Assembly: GCA_963745405.1 (NCBI GenBank)
Contig: CAVUWY010000002.1
Coordinates: 992,001-1,056,000, forward strand
DNA: 64,000 nt
Reading direction: 5' to 3'
Source of the DNA: C-114 sp963745405
GTDB taxonomy: Bacteria > Chloroflexota > Limnocylindria > Limnocylindrales > CSP1-4
Positions 52,763 through 61,090 of the stretch are shown in pieces. The notes beneath the pieces are model-generated. The model was not told the DNA's origin. It was given only the letters and a program-made list of their open reading frames with translations, and searched no databases. How positions within the stretch are numbered: the first letter of the stretch is position 1; each line of letters begins with the position of its first letter. Both the position numbers and the translations under genes were made by a program.

Positions 52763-52789
52763 CTAACGAGTGTTAGACGATAGACTAAC
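52763..52789. promoter_or_regulatory. CTAAC/GTTAG repeat cluster, candidate operator of the MFS gene
   Basis: CTAAC (52763-52767), GTTAG (52772-52776) and CTAAC (52785-52789) give two overlapping inverted repeats, with loops of 4 and 8. They lie between the divergent ftcD and MFS genes. Such dyads often bind TetR or MarR regulators, but no regulator gene is adjacent. Confidence 0.4.
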
Positions 52790-52829
52790 GAGCCTCCCCG
52801 CCCCGGCCCGCCCCGAGGAGTCCGACCCG

Positions 52830-54230
52830 ATGCTCCAGCGCCTCGGCTTGCTCCAACAGCGCGACTACCTCAAGTACTGGAGCGCGTCGACGGTCAGCCT
52901 GTTCGGCACGCAGGTCAGCCAACTCGCGATCCCCGTGATCGCGGTCCTGCTCCTCGACGCCACTCCGTTCGAGGTGGGCCTCCTCGCGACCGTCGAGATG
53001 CTGCCATGGATCTTCTTCACGCTCCCGGCCGGCGTCTGGGTCGACCGCCTTCCGCGGCGGCGGATCCTCATCGGTGGCGATCTCGGCCGGGCCATCGTCC
53101 TGGGCTCCATCCCGGTCGCCTGGGGCCTCGGGGTCCTGACGATCTGGCAGCTCTACGTCGTCGGTTTCGCCAACGGCGTCCTTACGGTCTTCTTCGACGT
53201 CGCCGACCAGTCCTACCTGCCGACCGTCGTCGACAGGGAGGAGCTCGTCGAGGGCAATGCCAAGCTCCAGGTCAGCGCGTCCGCCGCACAGATCCTCGGC
53301 CAGCCCATCGGTGGCTCGATCATCGCCCTCGTGAGCGCCCCGTTCGCGGTGACGATCGACGCCCTGAGCTATGTCGGGTCGGCGACGCTCATCTCCCGGG
53401 TGAAGCGGGTGGAGGCCTCACGGACCGGACCCGGCGGGGAGGGAGGCGATGCACCCGCCCGTTCCGGCATGCGGACGGAGATGGCCGAAGGCCTCCGCTA
53501 CGTCCTCGGCAACCCGATCCTCCGCAGCATCGCCGCCTGCACGGGCTCGTCGAACCTCTGCACGAATATCGTGTTCGCGGTCTTCGCCGTCTACGTATAC
53601 CGCGATCTCGGACTCAGTCCTGCGGCCATCGGCCTGGTCGGCGGCATCGCCGGGTTCGGGATCCTTGCCGGGGCGCTCATCGCGAACCGCCTGGCGACGC
53701 GGTTCGGTGTCGGAAGGACGATCGTCGGCTCGGCCCTCCTATACGGACCGGCCGGCCTCCTCATCCCGCTCGCGCCCGCCGATGCTCCCATCCCATTCTT
53801 CGCCGCCGCGATGTTCCTCTCGAGCGCGCTCGCCATCGTCTACAACGTCAACCAGGTCAGCCTGCGCCAGGCGATCACCCCGGAGCGCCTCCTCGGTCGT
53901 CTCAACGGGACGATGCGGTTCCTCGTCTGGGGGACGATGCCGATCGGGTCGCTGCTCGGTGGCATCCTCGCCACGGTGCTCGGCACCCACGAGGCCATCT
54001 GGATCGGATCGATCCTCCTGGTCTTCACGTTCGTGCCGCTCCTCTTCTCGCCCGTCCTCCCGCTCCAGAAGATCCCACCGCAGGCGACCGACGAGATGGC
54101 CGCGGCGGGACCGGTCGCCACGATCGGGCAGCTGACGGGCGACTCGGGCGGCCGCCTCGTCGGTGGAGCGGTCGACGAGCGCGTGGTCGGTGGATCCGTC
54201 GAACCGGCGACCTACCCCGAACCCGACTGA
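52830..54230 (+). CDS. MFS transporter (enterobactin/macrolide exporter-like)
   Basis: A 466-residue secondary transporter with twelve predicted membrane segments. The N-terminal half has YLKYWSASTVSLFGTQVSQL and the loop LPAGVWVDRLPRRRILIGGD (motif A variant). The middle loop (KRVEASRTGPGGEGGDAPAR) separates the halves, and the C-terminal half has LVGGIAGFGILAGALIANRL. This matches the MFS_3 group, which often exports siderophores or drugs. Its position within the hut cluster, on the opposite strand, makes a histidine or urocanate carrier only a weak possibility. ATG 52830 has GAGGAG 9 bases before it. Confidence 0.85.
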   Translation: MLQRLGLLQQRDYLKYWSASTVSLFGTQVSQLAIPVIAVLLLDATPFEVGLLATVEMLPWIFFTLPAGVWVDRLPRRRILIGGDLGRAIVLGSIPVAWGLGVLTIWQLYVVGFANGVLTVFFDVADQSYLPTVVDREELVEGNAKLQVSASAAQILGQPIGGSIIALVSAPFAVTIDALSYVGSATLISRVKRVEASRTGPGGEGGDAPARSGMRTEMAEGLRYVLGNPILRSIAACTGSSNLCTNIVFAVFAVYVYRDLGLSPAAIGLVGGIAGFGILAGALIANRLATRFGVGRTIVGSALLYGPAGLLIPLAPADAPIPFFAAAMFLSSALAIVYNVNQVSLRQAITPERLLGRLNGTMRFLVWGTMPIGSLLGGILATVLGTHEAIWIGSILLVFTFVPLLFSPVLPLQKIPPQATDEMAAAGPVATIGQLTGDSGGRLVGGAVDERVVGGSVEPATYPEPD

Positions 54231-54254
54231 GCCGACGCGCCGTCCCGGCCGCGG

Positions 54255-55934
54255 TCAGCCGCGGTCGACCATCGGGATCCGGACCCCGCGCTCACGGGCG
54301 ACCTCGAGGGCGCGCTCGTAGCCCGCATCGGCGTGGCGGATGACGCCCATGCCGGGATCGGCCGTCAGGACCCGCTCGAGCTTGCGAGCCGCCAGATCGG
54401 TGCCGTCGGCGACGGCCACCATACCGGCATGCTGGGAGTAGCCGATCCCCGTCCCGCCACCGTGGTGGATCGAGACCCACGTCGCGCCGGCGGCCGTGTT
54501 CACGAGGGCGTTGAGGAGCGGCCAGTCGGCGATCGCGTCCGAGCCATCGCGCATCGCCTCGGTCTCCCGGTTCGGTGAGGCCACGGAGCCTGCATCGAGG
54601 TGATCGCGGCCGATGACGATCGGCGCCGACACGACGCCCGATCTCACGAGCTCGTTGAAGGCAAGTCCGGCTCGCGCCCGCTCCCCGTAGCCGAGCCAGC
54701 AGATCCGGGCCGGCAGCCCCTGGTACGGAACGCTCGACTCGGCCATCTCGATCCAACGGCGGAGGCCGGCGTCGTCGGGGAACAGCTCGAGGACGGCCCG
54801 GTCGGTGGCCGCGATGTCGGCCGGATCGCCCGACAGGGCGACCCAGCGGAACGGACCCCGGCCCTCGCAGAATTGGGGCCGGATGAAGGCCGGCACGAAG
54901 CCGGGGTACGCGAAGGCGTCCTCGACGCCGGCCTCCTTCGCCATGGCCCGCAGGTTGTTGCCGTAGTCGAAGACGATCGATCCAGCCGCCTGGAAGGCGA
55001 GCAGTGCCCGGACCTGGGCGCCCATCGACTCGACGGCACGACGGACGTAGACGTCCGGCTGGGCGGACCGGAGGGCGAGGGCGTCGGGCAGGGCGATCTC
55101 GGCCGGGATGTAGCCGCCGAGGGCGTCGTGGGCCGAGGTCTGGTCGGTGACCACGTCGAAGCGTTCGCCCCGGCGGGCGAGCTCCGGCTCGATCTCGGCG
55201 GCGTTGCCGACGAGGGCGATCGACAGGGGACGGCCCGTCGTCGCGGCCTCGTTAGCCCAGGCGAGCGCCTCCTCGACCGATCCGGTCAGCCGGTCGACAT
55301 AGCCGATGTCGAGTCGTCGCCGTGCTCGCGCCTCGTCGACCTCGATGACGATCGCGACGCCCTCGTTCATCGTGACCGCGAGGGGCTGGGCGCCACCCAT
55401 CCCGCCGAGCCCGGCGGTGAGGACGACTCGGCCGCGGAGCGTCCCGCCGAAGTGCTGGCGGGCGCACTCGGCGAAGGTCTCGTACGTGCCCTGGAGGATG
55501 CCCTGGGTCCCGATGTAGATCCAGGACCCGGCGGTCATCTGGCCGTACATCGTGAGGCCGGCCCGCTCGAGCTCGCGGAAGACCTCCCAGTTCGCCCAAC
55601 GACCGACGAGATTCGAGTTGGCGATGAGCACCCGCGGCGCCCACTCGTGGGTCCGGAACACGCCGACGGGCTTGCCGCTCTGGATGAGCAGGGTCTCGTC
55701 GTCGGCCAGGGCCCGCAGCTCGCGGACGATCGCGTCGAAGGCCGCCCACGACCGGGCGGCCCGGCCGGTGCCCCCGTAGACGACGAGGGCGTCGGGATCC
55801 TCGGCCACCTCCGGGTCGAGGTTGTTCATGAGCATCCGGAGCGCCGCCTCCTGCTGCCAGCCGCGGCAGGACAGCTCCGTCCCCCGCGGGGCACGGACGG
55901 GTCGGGCGCCCGGGAGGGCGGTCGCGGCGGTCAC
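54255..55934 (-). CDS. hutU: urocanate hydratase
   Basis: Second step of histidine breakdown: urocanate to imidazolone propionate, using tightly bound NAD+. A 559-residue enzyme with RMLMNNLDPEVAEDPDALVV, QSGKPVGVFRTHEWAPRVLI, YGQMTAGSWIYIGTQGILQG, VLTAGLGGMGGAQPLAVTMN, DQTSAHDALGGYIP, GSIVFDYGNNLRAMAKEAGV, FVPAFIRPQFCEGRGPFRW (the active-site Cys) and SIHHGGGTGIGYSQHAGMV. GTG 55934 overlaps the stop of the anchored protein gene. It is the last gene of the hutH block. Confidence 0.96.
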   Translation of the reverse strand: MTAATALPGARPVRAPRGTELSCRGWQQEAALRMLMNNLDPEVAEDPDALVVYGGTGRAARSWAAFDAIVRELRALADDETLLIQSGKPVGVFRTHEWAPRVLIANSNLVGRWANWEVFRELERAGLTMYGQMTAGSWIYIGTQGILQGTYETFAECARQHFGGTLRGRVVLTAGLGGMGGAQPLAVTMNEGVAIVIEVDEARARRRLDIGYVDRLTGSVEEALAWANEAATTGRPLSIALVGNAAEIEPELARRGERFDVVTDQTSAHDALGGYIPAEIALPDALALRSAQPDVYVRRAVESMGAQVRALLAFQAAGSIVFDYGNNLRAMAKEAGVEDAFAYPGFVPAFIRPQFCEGRGPFRWVALSGDPADIAATDRAVLELFPDDAGLRRWIEMAESSVPYQGLPARICWLGYGERARAGLAFNELVRSGVVSAPIVIGRDHLDAGSVASPNRETEAMRDGSDAIADWPLLNALVNTAAGATWVSIHHGGGTGIGYSQHAGMVAVADGTDLAARKLERVLTADPGMGVIRHADAGYERALEVARERGVRIPMVDRG

Positions 55935-56656
55935 TGGAGGCCTTCGATGACCAGCTCGCCGAGCCGGCCCGGGCCGACCGAGCTGATCGAGACGATCCGG
56001 TCGTCGCCGTCGGCGAGATGGACGTGGTAGGTGAGAAGCCCGCCGGCGCAGTGGCCGATGTACGCCTGGTGTCCGCCGATCGTCGATTCGGCCGTTCCGG
56101 CGACGCCCCCGGCCTGGGAGCAGGCACCCGTGTCGAACGTTTCGCGCCAGCTGCGGAAGTACTCGTCCGAGAAGACACCGGGCTGGAGCCGGACGACCGA
56201 GACGACCGCGAGGTCGCCGCTCGTCGGCTGGGCGGCGACGGCGACCGCCAGGGCCGACAGGTCGGCCACGTGGGACGGGTCGGCGGCGTCCTGCGCCGCC
56301 GTGTCGGGGTCGGGGCTCAGGACGACACCGCCGACCGAGGGCGGCAGGACGGCGAGGAGAGACGGGTCGACGACGACGGACCCACCGGAGACGCCGGCGA
56401 GGGGCGAGCCGGACACGGCGGGCGCGGTCGGGCCGGCAGTCGACGGGCCGTCGATCGGCCGTGGTGTGCCGGTCTCGGCCGGGAGCAGCGAGCCGGCGAC
56501 TCCTCCCTGGCCGGGCGACGTCGAGGGCCCGAATGCGCCGGCGAACACGGCGATCGATCCGCCGATGAGCACGCCGATCACGACGAACACCGCGACCGTC
56601 GCGACCGGTCCGGGACGTCGGGAGCCACGGTTCGTGCGTCGGGGACCGGACGCCAC
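55931..56656 (-). CDS. membrane-anchored hypothetical protein in the hut operon
   Basis: A 241-residue protein with a basic N-terminus, one membrane helix (VATVAVFVVIGVLIGGSIAV), a Pro/Ser/Gly linker, and an outer domain of about 150 residues holding two Cys (FDTGACSQAGG and AYIGHCAGGLL) that could form a disulfide. No family is recognised. GTG 56656 shares one base with the VOC stop (TAGTG), and its own stop overlaps hutU by 4 nt, so it is locked into the operon although no histidine-catabolic role is known. Confidence 0.7.
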   Translation of the reverse strand: MASGPRRTNRGSRRPGPVATVAVFVVIGVLIGGSIAVFAGAFGPSTSPGQGGVAGSLLPAETGTPRPIDGPSTAGPTAPAVSGSPLAGVSGGSVVVDPSLLAVLPPSVGGVVLSPDPDTAAQDAADPSHVADLSALAVAVAAQPTSGDLAVVSVVRLQPGVFSDEYFRSWRETFDTGACSQAGGVAGTAESTIGGHQAYIGHCAGGLLTYHVHLADGDDRIVSISSVGPGRLGELVIEGLQ

Positions 56657-57078
56657 TAGCCGGAGATCCGCTCCGGATCGGAATCGGGCCTGACGTAGGC
56701 GGACTCGTAGAACTGCAGCGGATTGCCCTCGGGATCCCAGAAGAAGCAGAACGCTCCCCAGGCGGTCCGCACGACATCCTCGTGGCGAACCCCGGCGCCG
56801 GCCAGGCGCCGCATGGCGAGCTCGAGGTTGTCGACGATCACCTCGGGGACCACGCCTCCCTTGCGGAAGTCCTTGGGCTCGGCGCTCGCCACGCCGCCGG
56901 CGATGAGTGAGAGGCTCGTCCCCTGGGTGGCATCGAAGCGGACGAAGCGGGGCGTTCGGTACAGCAGCCGGAGGCCGATGACGTCGCGGTAGAAGCGGAG
57001 CTCTTCCTCGATGTCCTCGACGAAGACGAGCGCGCCGCGGACCTTGGAGACACTGCCCAGGGCACGGATCGATGCCAC
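56656..57078 (-). CDS. VOC/glyoxalase superfamily protein
   Basis: A 140-residue vicinal-oxygen-chelate protein: VRGALVFVEDIEEELRFYRD, VIGLRLLYRTPRFVRFD, GGVVPEVIVDNLELAMRRLA and GAFCFFWDPEGNPLQFYES, one typical VOC unit with a C-terminal Glu as possible metal ligand. GTG 57078 has GGGAGG 7 bases upstream and is preferred. The same frame is open to a GTG at 57156, which would add MTVPASAVVGGVPSPST and further residues. That upstream start belongs to a 38-bp repeat and overlaps a micro-ORF stop, so a longer coupled form is possible. Function unknown. Confidence 0.8.
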   Translation of the reverse strand: MASIRALGSVSKVRGALVFVEDIEEELRFYRDVIGLRLLYRTPRFVRFDATQGTSLSLIAGGVASAEPKDFRKGGVVPEVIVDNLELAMRRLAGAGVRHEDVVRTAWGAFCFFWDPEGNPLQFYESAYVRPDSDPERISG

Positions 57079-57130
57079 CGCTGACCTCCCATCGGATCGG
57101 GCCGTCGTGGACGGTGACGGTACACCCCCG

Positions 57131-57244
57131 ACGACCGCCGATGCCGGGACGGTCACGACTGGCGACGGACGACCGCCGATGCCGGGACGGTCACAGCTCC
57201 CGACGGACGACCGCCGATGCCGGGACGGTCACAGCTCCCGACGG
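57131..57244. repeat. 38-bp tandem repeat, three copies plus a partial
   Basis: Copies begin at 57131, 57169 and 57207, with a further partial match from 57245. Each has the core ACGACCGCCGATGCCGGGAC and then a GGTCAC motif, which on the minus strand is a GTGA stop-start overlap. The array reaches from the GNAT C-terminal codons to the alternative VOC start. Copies differ by a few bases at their edges. Confidence 0.9.
57153..57232 (-). other. two overlapping 13-codon micro-ORFs linking the GNAT gene to the VOC gene
   Basis: Micro-ORFs at 57232-57191 (MTVPASAVVRREL) and 57194-57153 (MTVPASAVVRRQS), each of 13 codons plus TGA. The first GTG overlaps the GNAT stop (GTGA). The first TGA overlaps the second GTG. 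The second TGA overlaps the GTG at 57156, from which the frame runs into VOC. Same logic as at ftcD/hutI with a different unit length. Translation is inference. Confidence 0.45.
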
Positions 57245-57981
57245 ACGACCGGGAACCGGTCGTCGTCGACGACGAGGGTGAAACCGGCCGCCTGCCAGAA
57301 CGCCGGCGTGGCGGCGCTCGTCGCGTCGGCCGGGCGATCGAGCTCCGGGTAGGCCTCGACCGCGGCGAAGCCCCGTTGGGCCAGGTCGTCGCAGACGGCT
57401 GCGACCAGCCGTGCTGCGTGGCCGGCTCCGCGCCCCGCGGCCGTCGTGGCGATGCAGGTGATCACGGCCGGCAGCGGCGCGTCGGGCAACTGGCGGTACA
57501 GCTCACGGACCCGGGCGGCCCGGGGGTACGCCGAGAGCGGTCCGAATTGGGCGTAGGCGACCGGCCGATCGTCGACGAGGAGGACCTTGGCGTAGCTGCC
57601 GAAGACCGCCGCGCCCCGGCTCAGGAGTGCGAGCTTGCGAGGCGCGTCCGCAGCCACCCTGGGTCGGGTGGCCGGGCGCGGCGCGAACGGGTTGTCGGCG
57701 ACGGGGTCGGCGACCGGCGCGAAGGGGTTCGCCGCCGGGCCACCGCCGCTCGGGGCGAACGGATTGAAGGCGACCGGGTCGTCGTCCTCGCCGAACGGGT
57801 TGCGCGGCCGGGCCGGCGGGGCGGGTGTCCTGGCCGGCGCGGTGGGGCGGGCTCGCTTCGAGCCGCGGTCGGCGTCCTCCCAGTAGTCGCAGCTGCGATG
57901 GTCGAAGGCCGGGTCGGCGCACGGCGGCAGCAGCTCGAAGGTCGCCTCGTCGGTGACATCGACGATCCGGACGTCGGTCAC
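57229..57981 (-). CDS. GNAT-family acetyltransferase with NPF-repeat insertion
   Basis: A 250-residue protein. The C-terminal 120 residues are a GNAT fold: KVLLVDDRPVAYAQFGPLSA, CIATTAAGRGAGHAARLVAA as the acetyl-CoA loop, and AAVEAYPELDRP with FWQAAGFTLVVDDDRFPVV at the end. The N-terminal part (MTDVRIVDVTDEATFELLPP, then CADPAFDHRSCDYWEDAD) is split from it by a low-complexity insert with four NPF motifs (NPFGEDDDP, NPFAPSGGG, NPFAPVADP, NPFAPRPAT). GTG start overlaps the hutH stop by 4 nt. Substrate unknown. Confidence 0.8.
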   Translation of the reverse strand: MTDVRIVDVTDEATFELLPPCADPAFDHRSCDYWEDADRGSKRARPTAPARTPAPPARPRNPFGEDDDPVAFNPFAPSGGGPAANPFAPVADPVADNPFAPRPATRPRVAADAPRKLALLSRGAAVFGSYAKVLLVDDRPVAYAQFGPLSAYPRAARVRELYRQLPDAPLPAVITCIATTAAGRGAGHAARLVAAVCDDLAQRGFAAVEAYPELDRPADATSAATPAFWQAAGFTLVVDDDRFPVVRREL

Positions 57982-59635
57982 GGCCGGGGTCCCGATCCAC
58001 CCCCGCCGGAGGGATCGGCCAGCTCGGCGAGGCCGCCGTCGTGGACGAGGGCGATCGCGGCGGCGAGGTCCGGGCCGGGCTCTCGATCGTCGTGGAGGGC
58101 CGGAACGACGGCCCGCACCCGCGCCAGCGCCTCGACGACCCCGGCACCGGGGCGGGCATCCGGGACGAGGCCGAGCCGGAATTCGAGGGCCTGGGCGGCG
58201 CAGATGAGCTCGATCGCGACGATCCGCTCGACGTGCTCGAGGACCGCCCGGGCGTGGCGGGCCGCGACCGAACCCATCGAGACGTGGTCCTCCTGGTTCG
58301 CGCTGGTCGGGATCGAGTCGACCGAGGCAGGGTGGGCGAGGACCCGGTTCTCGGCCACGAGGGCGGCGGCCGTGTACTGGAGGAGCATGAGGCCGCTGTT
58401 CGTTCCCGGGTCCGGCGAGAGGAATGCCGGCAGGCCGCCGTTCAGATGGGCATCGAGGAGGAGTGCCGTCCGCCGTTCCGAGATCGAGCCGAGCTCGGCG
58501 ACCGCGATCTTGGCCATGTCGGCGGCGAGGGCGATCGGCTCGCCGTGGAAGTTCCCGCCGCTGATCACGAGCCCGCCACCGGTCGCCAGCGTGTCCGGGT
58601 CGGCGACCCCGCCGCCGGGGAAGACGAGCGGGTTGTCGGTCGCCGAGTTGAGCTCGATGTCGAGGACCCGCCGGAGGTGGTCGAGCGTGTCGCGGACCGC
58701 ACCGTGGACCTGCGGTACGCAACGGAGCGAGTACGGGTCCTGGACCTTGTGGGCGTCGACCGTGGTGGCTCTGCTGGAGACTCGATCCGCGGAGGAGGTG
58801 GCGCAGCTCGGCGGCGACCGCGACCTGCCCGGGATGGGGCCGGGCCAGCTGGTAGGCGGCCGAGAACGCGACCTCGGTACCGAGGAGGGCCTCCACCGAC
58901 ATCGCCGCCGCGACGCTGGCCGTCCGGGCGAGCCGGTCGGCGTCGGCGAGCATGAGCGCGGCGAGCGCACCCATCATCTGGGTCCCGTTGAGGAGCGGCG
59001 AGCCCCTCCTTCGCCTCGAGGACGAGCGGCTCGAGCTCGGCCTCGCGCAGGGCAAGCAGGGCCGGCACTCGCTGTCCGCGGAACTCGACCTCGCCCCGGC
59101 CGATCAAGGGCAGGGCCAGGTGGGCGAGCGGGGCAAGGTCGCCGGACGCCCCCACGCTCCCCTGTTCGGGGACGACCGGGTGGATGCCCGCGGCGAGGAA
59201 GGCTAGGAGCCGGTCGACGAGGAGCGGCCGGCAGCCGCTGTGGCCGAGGGCGAGAGTGTTCGCCCGGAGCAGGAGCATCGCCCGGACGACCTCGCGCGGG
59301 AACGGCGGACCGACGCCGGCGGCATGGCTGCGGAGGAGGTTCTCCTGGAGGCGGCGGGTCTCCGCGGCCGGGACGACGGTCGTCGCCAGGTCGCCGAAGC
59401 CGGTGGTGACCCCGTAGACGACAGCGCCCTCGGCGACGAGCCGCTCGATGACCTCGCGGGCCTCCTGCATCCGGGCTCTGGCGTGGACGTCGAGGCTCGC
59501 CTGCGCCCCGTGCCGGGCGACCGACTCGACATCGGCGATCGTCAGGTCGGCCCCGGTCAGCACGACCGTCCCATCGAGGCCGGGCGGCCCGACGGGGACG
59601 AAGTGGGCGGGCTCCGGCTGCTCGGCGTGCGTCAC
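57978..59635 (-). pseudogene. hutH: histidine ammonia-lyase, interrupted by two frameshifts
   Basis: Deaminates L-histidine to urocanate. Corrected length is about 551 residues, normal for the family. The N-terminal part from GTG 59635 has GVTTGFGDLATTVVPAAETR and the self-cyclising Ala-Ser-Gly site in EQGSVGASGDLAPLAH. Near 58996-59000 the frame shifts and continues as LLNGTQMMGALAALMLADAD. Near 58761 it shifts again to VDAHKVQDPYSLRCVPQVHG, which runs to TGA 57978 through NPLVFPGGGV, ISGGNFHGEPIALAADM and TSANQEDHVSMG. Both shifts are removed by deleting one base. Other hut genes are intact, so sequence error is as likely as decay. Confidence 0.85.
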
Positions 59636-59664
59636 GCTCCGAGGATAGCCCGCGGTCCCTCGGC

Positions 59665-59670
59665 TATGCT
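59665..59670 (+). promoter_or_regulatory. -10 box at the DedA gene start
   Basis: TATGCT is followed after 7 bases by GTG 59678. This favours the GTG as the real, leaderless start; the ATG at 59666 lies inside the box. Confidence 0.45.
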
Positions 59671-60334
59671 GCCCGCCGTGCTTGCCTTCATCGACACGAT
59701 CGTCATCCCGTTCCTCGACAGCCTCTACGGAGCCGTCGGCTATCTCGGCGTCTTCCTCGCGATGGCGATCGAGTCGGCGATGATCCCGCTCCCCTCCGAG
59801 CTGATCCTCCCGTACGCCGGATTCCTCATCTCGGACCCGACCCAGCTCGAGCCGCTCAGCCACTCCCCGTGGGCGTTCTGGATCGTCGTCATCGTGGCGA
59901 CGCTCGGGAATACGGTCGGCTCCCTCATCGGCTACGCCATCGGCGCCTACGGAGGGCGGCCGTTCCTCGACCGGTGGGGCAAGTACGTCCTCATCAGCCC
60001 CCACGACATCGAGCTCGCCGAACGCTTCTTCGATCGATACGGCGCCGCGACCGCGTTCTTCAGCCGTCTGCTTCCAGTGGTCCGGACCTTCATCAGCTTT
60101 CCGGCCGGGGTGGCCCGCATGCCGCTCGCGACGTTCATCGTCTTCTCGACGGCCGGGGCGTTCCTCTGGTCGACCGCCCTCGTCTTCGCCGGGACGCAAC
60201 TCGGGGCGCACTGGGAGGACATCCGCCACACCCTCCAGCCGTTCGACACGCTGCTCGTGGTCATCGTCGTCGCCCTCGTCGCCCTGTTCGTCTGGTGGCG
60301 GGTGGGCCACCCCGGCTGGAGACGGGCCGCCTGA
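59666..60334 (+). CDS. DedA-family membrane protein
   Basis: A DedA/SNARE-associated inner-membrane protein, 222 residues from ATG 59666 or 218 from the better-supported GTG 59678. It contains FLAMAIESAMIPLPSELILP, ATLGNTVGSLIGYAIGAYGG, ERFFDRYGAATAFFSRLLPV and TFISFPAGVARMPLATFIVF, the usual blocks (E-x-PxP and F-x3-R-x3-P-x3-R). Members flip undecaprenyl or other lipid phosphates and support membrane homeostasis. It is divergent from hutH, with a 30-43 base gap. Confidence 0.92.
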   Translation: MLPAVLAFIDTIVIPFLDSLYGAVGYLGVFLAMAIESAMIPLPSELILPYAGFLISDPTQLEPLSHSPWAFWIVVIVATLGNTVGSLIGYAIGAYGGRPFLDRWGKYVLISPHDIELAERFFDRYGAATAFFSRLLPVVRTFISFPAGVARMPLATFIVFSTAGAFLWSTALVFAGTQLGAHWEDIRHTLQPFDTLLVVIVVALVALFVWWRVGHPGWRRAA

Positions 60335-60340
60335 GCCCGC

Positions 60341-61051
60341 TCACGCCCAGGGCGTGGCTCCCGGCGGGCGCACGTGGGCGAGGTCGTTGAGGAGGATGAG
60401 CCTCGCGTCGGACGGCCCCGTCCCGTGCTCGAAGCGGAGGACGGTGAGGTTCACCTGGTCCTGCTGAAGGCGGAGGCGGAACTCGCGGACGGGCAGGCCG
60501 AGGGCGACGCAGACGAGGATCCGGTTGAAGGAGCTGTGGGCGACCGCCAGGATCGGCAGCGCCGGGTCGACCGGGGATCCCGCGCCCCCGCCACGCGGTG
60601 GGGCGTCGTTCGCTGCGGCGTTGGCCGCGAGCAGGTCGATGAGGAAGTCGCGCGCCCGGATCGCCACGTCGTCGCCGGATTCGCCGCCCGGGCAGCGGAT
60701 CCCGGCCGGATCCGCCTCCCAGGCCTGTCGGCGGGTGGCGTCCCGCGCGTCGATCTCGGCGTAGGTCAGGCCCTCCCACTCGCCGTAGTCCATCTCGGCG
60801 AGGCGGGCATCGGTCTCGACGGCGGGCACCCGTCCCGACAGGCCGGCGGCGACGATCCTCGCGGTCTGGTGCGCCCGGACCAGGGGACTGGCGACGATAC
60901 CGGCGAAGGAGACCTCCGCCAGCCGGCCCGCCAGGGCGTGGGCCTGCGCTCGGCCCTCCTCGGACAGCGCGATATCGAGCTTCTGTCCGAGATGCTGCTC
61001 GGGCACTGAACGAGGCGTCAGGCCATGCCGAGTGAGGACGAGCGTGAGCAT
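60341..61051 (-). CDS. histidine phosphatase family protein (phosphoglycerate mutase-like)
   Basis: A 236-residue phosphatase of the PGAM branch. The phospho-accepting His lies in LVLTRHGLTPRSVPEQHLGQ, arginines in SPLVRAHQTARIVAAGL, Glu in LAEMDYGEWEGLTYAEID, and the second His in LAVAHSSFNRILVCVALGLP. The residues around the second His and the insert before it (NDAPPRGGGAGSPVDP) are not those of true glycolytic mutase, so a broad phosphatase such as CobC or GpmB type is likely. It converges on the DedA gene. Confidence 0.88.
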   Translation of the reverse strand: MLTLVLTRHGLTPRSVPEQHLGQKLDIALSEEGRAQAHALAGRLAEVSFAGIVASPLVRAHQTARIVAAGLSGRVPAVETDARLAEMDYGEWEGLTYAEIDARDATRRQAWEADPAGIRCPGGESGDDVAIRARDFLIDLLAANAAANDAPPRGGGAGSPVDPALPILAVAHSSFNRILVCVALGLPVREFRLRLQQDQVNLTVLRFEHGTGPSDARLILLNDLAHVRPPGATPWA

Positions 61052-61059
61052 CGCGGCAA

Positions 61060-61065
61060 AGTGTA
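61060..61065 (-). promoter_or_regulatory. -10 box on the phosphatase start (near-leaderless)
   Basis: TACACT on the minus strand, 8 bases before ATG 61051. A TAGGAT facing the other way (61064-61069) overlaps it and may serve the divergent small gene. Confidence 0.45.
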
Positions 61066-61090
61066 GGATGCCGGCCGGAGGTGGCAGCCG

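Noticed and set aside
54255..56777. 840-codon minus-strand frame that would fuse 280 extra residues to HutU
   Set aside because: The extra part is an Arg/Gly-rich shadow of the anchored-protein and VOC genes, and HutU begins at GTG 55934 with a 4-nt overlap.
51650..57244. 26-bp and 38-bp repeats considered as CRISPR arrays
   Set aside because: Copies are directly adjacent with no spacers, include start and stop codons of neighbouring genes, and no cas gene is present.
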